In this document: one piece after another, positions 9,223 to 15,958 of the stretch
How the letters are laid out: every line of letters starts with the position of its first letter
How positions within the stretch are numbered: the first letter of the stretch is position 1
From: Blastomyces gilchristii SLH14081
Taxonomy: Eukaryota; Ascomycota; Eurotiomycetes; Onygenales; Ajellomycetaceae
Assembly: GCF_000003855.2 (NCBI RefSeq)
Contig: NW_003101639.1
Location: 194,114 to 210,071 of the forward strand
Reading direction: 5' to 3'
DNA: 15,958 nt
The notes under the pieces: model-generated
Seen by the model: only the letters and a program-made list of their open reading frames with translations
Told to the model about the DNA's origin: nothing
The model's database searches: none
Position numbers and translations under genes: made by a program

Positions 9223-9227
9223 AACAC
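9223..9227. repeat. Target-site duplication, left copy (AACAC)
   Basis: AACAC immediately precedes the TG of the left LTR and is repeated directly after the CA of the right LTR (14962-14966). Five base pairs is the usual duplication size for Ty3/gypsy integrases. Confidence 0.88.
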
Positions 9228-9540
9228 TGTAAGAGGCCTACGCTGAATAGATCGGTATAATATATAGGTCTTATATAACAAAGAGAAAAATGTTAAAGAA
9301 GGAAAAGAAAGAGAAAGTATGAGAATCAGTGATTGAAGTGAATATTTATACATGTATATGATGATATACACAGTGAAGCTTCAGAGTGGAAGAATATACA
9401 CACGTTCATAGTGGCCGAGAATCAGTGATTAGAATATACACATTCATGGTGACTGAGAATCAGTGATCGGGAATGAGATGATAGAAATCTATGAAGTGTA
9501 CAGAATAGTCTATATAATTGATCAGGCACAGCTCATCACA
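9228..9540 (-). repeat. 3' LTR (left copy)
   Basis: 313 bp, ending against the pol stop codon. It aligns to 14649-14961 without gaps and with about 40 differences, all transitions by hand alignment. It keeps only 5 CpG sites against 13 in the right copy. Its outer (left) edge retains GGCC and CG that are lost in the other copy, while its inner edge is heavily mutated. Confidence 0.93.
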
Positions 9541-12500
9541 TTAGTCTTCTTCTTTCAGAAGCAGTTTTCATCAGTCAAGAGTCATTATTTCAGATAACAT
9601 GAAACTTGAAGTTCAGATCAGTTAATCATAGCTGACTCATTTCACAAGATATTATCAGTCACAGCTGTATAATCTCTCATCAAGAATATCTTCAATCTCT
9701 CACTCAAGCTCATTATCTTCTTCTATGATTTCTGGCAGCTGTCAGTTGAAAGTCAGTTGAGAAGAAAATGAGTCAGTGACAGTGTGACAGAGTAAGCTTA
9801 TATAAAAGATATCATGAATCTCTGATGATGTGTCAAGATAGTAGTTGTGACTATCTAGAACTTCTATCACTTTATACTTGATATGATGATAATTCAGTGT
9901 ATGAGATGAATATGTGATCTGTATATTCTTAAGATTCAATCACACTAAGTCTTCTATCTTATACTGCTCAGTGTGATCTTGATGAATATTGATTTAATTC
10001 TCTTAATCTTATTTTACAGCTGCTATGAAGACTTCTGCTCAGTTACAGATGTCTCAGAGCTTTATTACTATATTATCAGTGATTTGAATCAGACTGCAGA
10101 GGTTCAGTATGAACTGTGTGATCTCTAGAAGATCTAACATCTTCATATAATAACTGTGTGTAAGAAAGAACAGGCTTACACCTGTTGAAACAGCATCTTG
10201 ATTATTGATAGTAATCTCTGCATGTAGAAGAAGATCATGTTAATTATCTTATAAGTGATTACAGAACTTACAGAGATAATTCTTCACAGTCTGAATTATT
10301 CATTCTGACATATTATCAGTCTCAGAGTGATAGACAGTTGACAGACAGTGTATAATATTGAGAACTTGACAGATTCTTGTTCAGAGAGTACTTATAAATT
10401 GACAGCTCTGATCTGATACTATAGATCTCAGTAATTCATGCATCTGATAGAACAGGCTCTGTAGAAAAGCTTCAGTGACTTATTCAGTATTTATTTTATC
10501 ACAAGATTTCAATATTATATCTTTGCTCAATTAATTTATGATGATCAGAATGTTTCTACAATTCTTACTCTCAGATAGATTAACAGTGAAGTCAATTACT
10601 ACATCTCATCAGATTCTATCAGAGATATTGAGTAATTTCAATAGATCTTTTCTACAGTTCTTTTATAAAATAACAGAAGAACAGTGATTACAGTTTCAGA
10701 CAAAGTATCTGATACTGTTTAATATCTCAGATCAGTAGAACTCTCAGAAGATCATTCTATACAGTTATTCATGATCTGAATAATCAGTTATATACAAATC
10801 ATGCATCTCTTACATTGTCTGAGTGTGTAAGAATTCAGAGTGAGAGACTCAGTGTTGTTCACAGAATTGTAGAGTGTTACTATCATTGATTGAATATTCT
10901 GAGATATCAATTCTTATACATAGTTCTGAGAGAAATCAGAGTGCTTCTTGATATACTGCTTCAGTGAGAGTCTGAAGAAGTTTATCAGTCTGAGCTGCTG
11001 TATGTCACAGTTCATTCAGTGTAGAGAAAGTGAAGATATCAATGTCAGTATTAGTTCAGAGAGAGAGTGTTCTAATCAGAGAAGAATATATAGTGTCATA
11101 AGTTGTTCTATCTTGATCAATTAATATCTTCAGATCTAAGAGCTAATGTTCTCAGTTCATTCAGTGTGTATCTGTCATATTGAATAGTATATCTTATTCT
11201 CATTATGAGAGAGCATCTGTCATTGAGTTCTGGCTGCTGAGATGATAGTGTATTATAAAATGAAAGTAGCTTAGAAATTCAGATCATTATATCTATCATT
11301 CAGTGAGTTTACAGATAATTGTGAAGTACTTGAGATTCTTATAATCTATGATTATCTCAAATTCAGAGATACTTCAGAGTTCAGAGTCTCATTCTTCTAG
11401 ACAGTATATAATCATGAGAAGTTTCTTATCATAGATCTCATAATTGTATTCAGTGAGACTCAGTTTCTTAGATATGAAGATATATGATTATAGAATATCT
11501 TTATTATCATATTATAATATCACTTCTTCTATTATATAGTCAGAGAAATCAGCTTCAACAACTGTTTCACAATCAGAATTAAATATTATTAATAGAGAGA
11601 TATTGATGAATATCTTCTTTATCTGTATGAATACAGCTTCAGTGTTCACTGATCACTGAAATACTGAGTTCTTCTTGATAAGTTCTGTAAGTGATCTTGT
11701 GATATCTGAGAAGTTTCATATAAATTGTCAATAGAAGTTAGTAAATTCAATGAAGTGTTGTACATCTTTCATAGTATACAGAGCTTCTCATTCAAGAATA
11801 ACAGAGATTTTCTCAGAATTCATTTAAATCCTCTTATCAGCTTCTATAATAAAACCCAGATATTTAATACTCTTGACTTCAAAATCACACTTATTAATAT
11901 TTATCAGTAGTTCTGCTTCTTATAGCTGTTATAATATCTTTCACACATATTCTTGATATTCTTTTCTGAATTCATCAGTGAAGATGAGAATGTTATCAAG
12001 ATATACAGATATGAATTCATTAAGAAAATCTTAGAGTGCTTAGTTAATATACTTCTGAAATATACTGAGAACATTAGTCAGTTCAAAGAGTGTGACTACT
12101 CATTCAAAGAGATTATATCATGTGCAGAATACTGTAAGTCACTTATCTTCTTCAGTGATACAGATTTTATGAAATGCAGTGATGATATCTAACTTTATAA
12201 ATCATTGAGCTTATTCAATATAAGCTAGAGTTTTATTAATAAGAGATAAAGAATAACAGTTCTTCTTTGTTAATCTATTCAATTCTTAATAATTCATACA
12301 GAATTGAAGTCCTTCATCTGATTTCTTTGTAAAGAGAATAGAGACTGTAATGAAAGAGTTACTAATGTATATGAATTCTTTATTTAACAGATCATTAAGT
12401 GTCTTTTGAAGAAGAACAAGTTCATCTGGAGACATATTATAAAGAGAGTCTTATGATGATTCAGAGTTCTTATCATTCTTCTTTTCTAACTTGATACTGT

Positions 12501-13180
12501 GATTCACTTCTGAACCTTATAAGAGAGGTAGATTTGTAGCATTATTATCTTGTCAGAAGACATCTAGATATTCATGATATTATTAAGAGAGTTTTGTACA
12601 AGAATCTGTTATTATAATATGAGATAACTTTTCTAGAGTCTTTTTAATATCAGTCAGACTGATGAAATAGATTGACACATAGTTCTACTATTAGTGATTC
12701 TTTCAGTGACTTCTTTTTCTGAGCATTTCATAGATATTGACAGAGATCTATGTCAGATCTATAGTCTTATGAATGTCATTCTCATGAATTCTATCATTGT
12801 TAGAGAATATTAAACTCCTGTTTTAAGTGTTCAATAAGATATCTTATTCAGATAGTCAGACAAGTTCTCACATAAGATTATAATTAAGATTATTAACTTT
12901 ATATATATAGATATCTTCACACTGATGTTCTCTGATATCTATGTTTAGTTTCATCATGTAACAAGTACAAACATCTTTTAAATCATTGAATTCTGCAAGA
13001 AGTCAGGGTTTTGATAAGAGAATACATTGAAGATTATAATATCTCACAACTGAAGATTTAATCATTGTATAGTGATATAGACTGCTGTCTATCATAGCTT
13101 TTATATTATACATATTATTAATCATAGTAGATACAAGAATTGCATTCATTGTTATTTTCTCTTTAAATTATTGTTATCTG
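9541..13180 (-). pseudogene. pol: Degenerate pol: protease, reverse transcriptase, RNase H, integrase, chromodomain
   Basis: One frame holds the homology from the protease to the TAA at 9543-9541. The protease active site is AMIDSSLYH (near 13098). RT shows LQFCMNY, LDIITAFHK and the catalytic box YLDN (12003-11992), its second Asp changed to Asn. RNase H shows EADFSDYII (near 11550) and YNYEIYDKKLLMII. The integrase has a zinc-binding remnant (NCNHC, near 10690), then DVVIDFTVNL, IVSDQSCQFISTLW and NMSEWIIQTVK for the DDE core. LDSHNYYLDTSSEIHDIFY follows in the C-terminal domain. A chromodomain remnant (EWEIEDILDERL ... YLVKWVSYD ... W) occupies about 9720-9570. TGA replaces Trp or Arg throughout, with fewer TAA. 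The polyprotein would copy and integrate the element; this copy cannot, having lost catalytic residues and frame. The exact gag-pol boundary is not visible. Confidence 0.92.
9545..9556 (-). promoter_or_regulatory. Candidate polypurine tract for plus-strand priming
   Basis: On the minus strand GAAAGAAGAAGA ends five bases before the 3' LTR, the position where RNase H leaves the primer for second-strand synthesis in LTR retrotransposons. It overlaps the last codons of pol. Confidence 0.6.
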
Positions 13181-13189
13181 ATCTCTTCA

Positions 13190-14340
13190 AGCTTCTGTTT
13201 ATAAATTTGAACAGAAGCTAATCTTTTTCCTGTTTCATTAAGATATTCTTATAGTTATCTTTCAAATCTTTCTTCACTGCAATGTGATTGATGTGAACAC
13301 ACACTGATTCATTCTTTAAATAAGAAGATACTGATCTTTCTCTTGATTGAGAAGATACATAGATTAATTAACAGTTGAAAGTAATATGTTCTGATCAGTT
13401 ACAGTTAATATATACTTCATATTAACATTGATCAGTGACTTCTTTGAGAGTGATCTCAGGAACTCAGAAGCCTGTTTAAACAGTGAAAACTCTTGCTTAT
13501 ACATAGATATTTGAATCTATTCAGTTCATAACATCTGTATCATTGCTGTTACTTCTCTTCAGTGTAAGTGTATAAGTGACTGAAGTGTAACATCTTCTAT
13601 CACTGTTCTGTATACTCTTGAGCTTGATAAGACAGTTATTCAATGTTCAGAGCTGTGTGCAGAAGTCTTCATAAGTTGAGTCTTCATTTACACTTATGAG
13701 AGTCTGTAAGAGTTCAAAAAGTTAATATCTTCTTAAGCATGCTAATCTTCATTCAATTCTCTTAAGATTGATCACCTGCTTCTAAGATCTTGATATCAAA
13801 GTCAGAGATGAATATTGTAAGAGAAATATTTCACTATCAGATACTCTATAATCAATCTAACATCTTCTATTGTATGACAGTGTCTCAGAACAGAATATCA
13901 AGATATTTTATAATATTATCAGATATTTATAATACTGATTCACATGCTTTCATTTATAAATGAAACTTCTGTTTCATGTAATTCTTCAATCATTCATTGA
14001 TATATTAATCTTGATTAATTAGTGAACTGATAGTATCTTCATCTATACTCAGTTTCATAAGCATTTTCATTCTTCATGATGAGTAGAGAGTGAGATCAGA
14101 AGTATTAAAATATATAAGAGCATCTAAGCATTCTTTCAGTGCTTTTATATTTGATTCTGTAGATGTTGAAATTGTATGAGTTTCTTATTATGATAATTAT
14201 TAAATCTCTTCATATTGATATTGTTGAGATGTATGCATATCAGCTATTTATTGTTATTATAGTTTTAACATTACTCAGAGTCACTGTGACACTGTATCTA
14301 TGCTTATGTTCAGAGGTTCTCTTATATTATCATTAGACAT
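13190..14340 (-). pseudogene. gag: Degenerate gag with CCHC zinc knuckle
   Basis: Gag forms the virus-like particle and packages the element RNA. I place the start at the ATG at 14340-14338, about 310 bases inside the 5' LTR. Recognisable segments include ALKECLDALIYFNTSDLTLY, RMKMLMKLSIDEDTISS and ISDFDIKILEAGDQS in one frame. After a shift near 13745, FELLQTLISVNEDSTYEDF and the knuckle at 13412-13371 follow in another. The knuckle reads Y-I-N-C-x4-H-x4-C, so the first cysteine is now tyrosine. Pol resumes the original frame near 13100, so the second frame change may be a natural gag-pol junction or a mutation. TGA, TAA and TAG are frequent. Identification rests on position, the knuckle and size; gag is poorly conserved between families. 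Confidence 0.78.
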
Positions 14341-14575
14341 GATTATATCATTTATTAAATGTATAATATCTGTGAAATCTGAAGAAGTGTAATTATATGA
14401 ATATCTCATATATCTGAGTGTCAAAACTCTCAGATCTTTTACTAATATTCTCTTTGTAAGATCTTATTACAGAGTCAGAGTGACTGATGAGCAAGCTTCT
14501 ATCTGAGAACTCAGTATCTGCTTAACTGTGTTTCTCTTTCTTACATATTATTACATGTTCAGATATCTCTTGATA

Positions 14576-14639
14576 AATAATCATTTCTAATGAGAAGATA
14601 ATATATGAATAATCATTTCTAATAAGAAGACAATGAATG
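14576..14639 (-). repeat. 32-bp tandem duplication beside the 5' LTR
   Basis: Units 14576-14607 and 14608-14639 share AATAATCATTTCTAATRAGA and most of the following bases. They lie just inside the 5' LTR, in the leader between LTR and gag, where the primer-binding site and packaging signal normally occur. Confidence 0.75.
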
Positions 14640-14648
14640 TTTTTCTAG

Positions 14649-14961
14649 TGTAAGAGATCTACACTGAATAGATCAGTATAATATATAGGTCTTATATAAC
14701 AAAGAGAAAAATGTTAAAGAAGGAAAAGAAAGAGAAAGTACAAGAATCAGTGATTGAAGTGAATATTTATATGTGTATGTGGTGATGTACACAGTGAAGC
14801 TTCGGGGTGGAAGAATATACACGCGTTCATAGCAGCCGAGGATCAGCGATCGGAACATACACGTTCATGGCAGCCAAGGATCAGCAATCGGGAATGGGGC
14901 GGTAGAAATCTATGAAGTGTACGGAATAGTCTATATGATTGATCGGGCGCAGCCCGCTACA
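14649..14961 (-). repeat. 5' LTR (right copy)
   Basis: 313 bp, TG...CA, followed by the second AACAC. It keeps 13 CpG sites, clustered in the outer (right) half, while the part next to the internal region is mutated. As the 5' LTR it would carry the element promoter in the minus orientation. Confidence 0.93.
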
Positions 14962-14966
14962 AACAC
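14962..14966. repeat. Target-site duplication, right copy (AACAC)
   Basis: Identical to 9223-9227. Bases 14967 onward, starting CTTCTTCTTCTC, are the continuation of the sequence that ends at 9222. Confidence 0.88.
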
Positions 14967-15106
14967 CTTCTTCTTCTCTTTCTTCAATTTGTGACAGTGC
15001 TCACGCGCCTTGATGATTCACAGAACTGCAGAATATTTGAAGAGAGATGACATAATTAATTTCAGTGAGTATTGAAGAGAGATGAAGGCAGAAGAGACGG
15101 CCAGAA

Positions 15107-15262
15107 ATAATATGATAATAATGATAATAATAATGATGATGATGATAATGATGATAATAATAATAATAATGATGATAATAATAATGATAATAATAGTAAT
15201 GATAGTGATGATAATAATAATAATAATAATGATGATGATGATGATAATGATAATGATGATGA
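15107..15262. repeat. ATR trinucleotide microsatellite, about 150 bp
   Basis: An array of ATA and ATG triplets (AAT/ATG in another phase), with rare GTA-type interruptions, runs from about 15107 to 15262. It produces open frames on both strands (Met/Ile on plus, His/Tyr on minus) that are artefacts of the repeat. It lies in the pre-insertion flank of the LTR element. Confidence 0.95.
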
Positions 15263-15958
15263 AAGAGAGAGTGCATTAAAATATATTACTGACTTATCAA
15301 ATATAAAGAGATAAAGAAAATATTAACAGCTTTCAGAGATATACAGAAACAGCTACAGTGTTGTATAGCAATATCATCTTCATTCAATACATACACTGTT
15401 GATATTCTTTATATACAGTTATTATATAATCTATATCAGAAATACATGCAGAAACAGATCTTTGTTGCTAGAGAGAATGATTACAGCAATTCTCTGTTTT
15501 TATATTATAAAGATAAGTTATTCTCATTTCTTTCTTCTCTCTTTTCTCTTCTTCTTCAACTCATCACTGTCTAAGCTGATATGAGAACTATTAAAACACT
15601 CTTAGAAACCCTCAAATTGAAGAGTATAAACTAATCAAATTTTAAATACAGAAGAATCAAATTATATTCAATATTACTAATTATTCATTTCTTCTCAATA
15701 AAATCACAGTTGTATCTTCTCTCTCCCTCTTCAAACAAAACATGGCCTGTGAAAAGTAAGTATCATATCAGATCATAATAATCAACACAGCTTCAGTATG
15801 CAGAGCTGTATACACACAGTACATGCTGAACTGAGAGACTGTATAAGTTGTAAACTGACAGCAGTATCTCAGAGAGAGCTGTGCAGTGTAAGAAAGCTGT
15901 AATTCTCAGTCACATATACAGAGATCGAAGTACCGCAGTTAGTGCATGTGCATTGCAT
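15263..15958. other. AT-rich sequence without a recognised gene
   Basis: I see no protein homology in either strand. CpG is nearly absent until the last 35 bases, where two CG sites appear. Pyrimidine-rich tracts occur at about 15525-15555 and 15717-15731, the second just before a possible start codon (see separate entry). Confidence 0.45.
15742..15761 (+). other. Possible first exon start and 5' splice site
   Basis: A CT-rich tract (15717-15731) leads into CAAAACATGGCC, a good fungal start context. The ATG at 15742 is followed within 15 bases by GTAAGT (15756-15761), a consensus fungal 5' splice site. Possible acceptors (CAG at 15788-15790, 15794-15796 and 15801-15803) would give introns of 35-48 bases, which is short. 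Without splicing the frame closes at 15757. This may be the beginning of a host gene that continues beyond the window, or coincidence. Confidence 0.2.

Larger units (their letters stand above)
9228..14961 (-). mobile_element. Complete but inactivated Ty3/gypsy chromovirus LTR retrotransposon
   Basis: The element is 5,734 bp long, flanked by AACAC duplications, with 313-bp LTRs that begin TG and end CA. Its coding strand is minus, so the right LTR is the 5' LTR. The order gag, protease, reverse transcriptase, RNase H, integrase, chromodomain is that of Ty3/gypsy chromoviruses, whose integrase chromodomain directs insertion to heterochromatin. The pol stop codon abuts the 3' LTR. No large indel or nested insertion is visible; inactivation is by point mutation, plus frame changes in gag and around the gag-pol junction. 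I could not identify a primer-binding site next to the 5' LTR, where the expected TGG start is absent or mutated. Two flanking duplications plus full-length structure show one intact insertion event. Confidence 0.93.

Noticed and set aside
11725..12192. Two plus-strand open frames with ATG (61 and 79 codons)
   Set aside because: They lie antisense to the reverse transcriptase part of pol, whose motifs on the minus strand are unmistakable.
14673..14858. Minus-strand open frame of 61 codons in the right LTR
   Set aside because: It lies entirely within the LTR and is not kept open by any recognisable homology.
15001..15279. His/Tyr-rich minus-strand and Met/Ile-rich plus-strand open frames
   Set aside because: Both are translations of the ATR trinucleotide microsatellite and carry no other coding signal.
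15399..15584. Plus-strand open frame of 61 codons (hydrophobic)
   Set aside because: Composition is that of random AT-rich sequence, with no start context or homology to support it.

Overview
The window looks like a repeat-filled, AT-rich heterochromatic block of a filamentous ascomycete-type fungal genome. I found no intact gene. Instead there are decayed transposable elements whose protein homology survives in long reading frames. These frames are broken mainly by TGA at tryptophan positions, by a smaller number of TAA/TAG, and by Asp-to-Asn changes at catalytic sites. This is the signature of directional C-to-T mutation on both strands, like repeat-induced point mutation (RIP). The organism assignment rests on this signature and on fungal-type LINE, hAT and chromovirus families; no host gene confirms it.

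Layout, left to right. 3-1489 (minus): gag-like ORF1 of a non-LTR retrotransposon, with a 53-bp tandem repeat upstream (1503-1634). 2217-4373 (plus): reverse transcriptase plus RNase H part of a non-LTR retrotransposon, head-to-head with the first and lacking its 5' end. 4374-5430: non-coding, with two hairpins and a diverged 155-bp-period duplication. 5430-5791: a short island of normal composition, rich in CG, GG and CC, that escaped mutation. 5765-7340 (minus): a hAT-family transposase remnant. 7341-9222: AT-rich debris with a recurring terminal-repeat-like motif and one lysine-rich coding remnant (8492-8840, minus).

9228-14961 (minus) is a complete Ty3/gypsy chromovirus. It has two 313-bp LTRs, a 5-bp target duplication (AACAC), gag with a CCHC knuckle, and pol with protease, reverse transcriptase, RNase H, integrase and a C-terminal chromodomain. 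It is dead because of point mutations. The two LTRs differ at about 40 sites, and every difference I saw by hand alignment is a transition. 15107-15262 is a 156-bp ATR trinucleotide array, followed by about 700 bases without a recognisable gene.

The most unusual feature is the mutation context. CpG and CpC (and GpG on the other strand) are nearly absent from the mutated elements, whereas CpA/TpG and CpT/ApG remain common. Classical Neurospora-type RIP removes CpA preferentially. Here TGG codons became TGA far more often than TAG, which points to CpC and CpG as the main targets. Mutation also fades toward the outer edges of both LTRs and stops abruptly at the 5430-5791 island.
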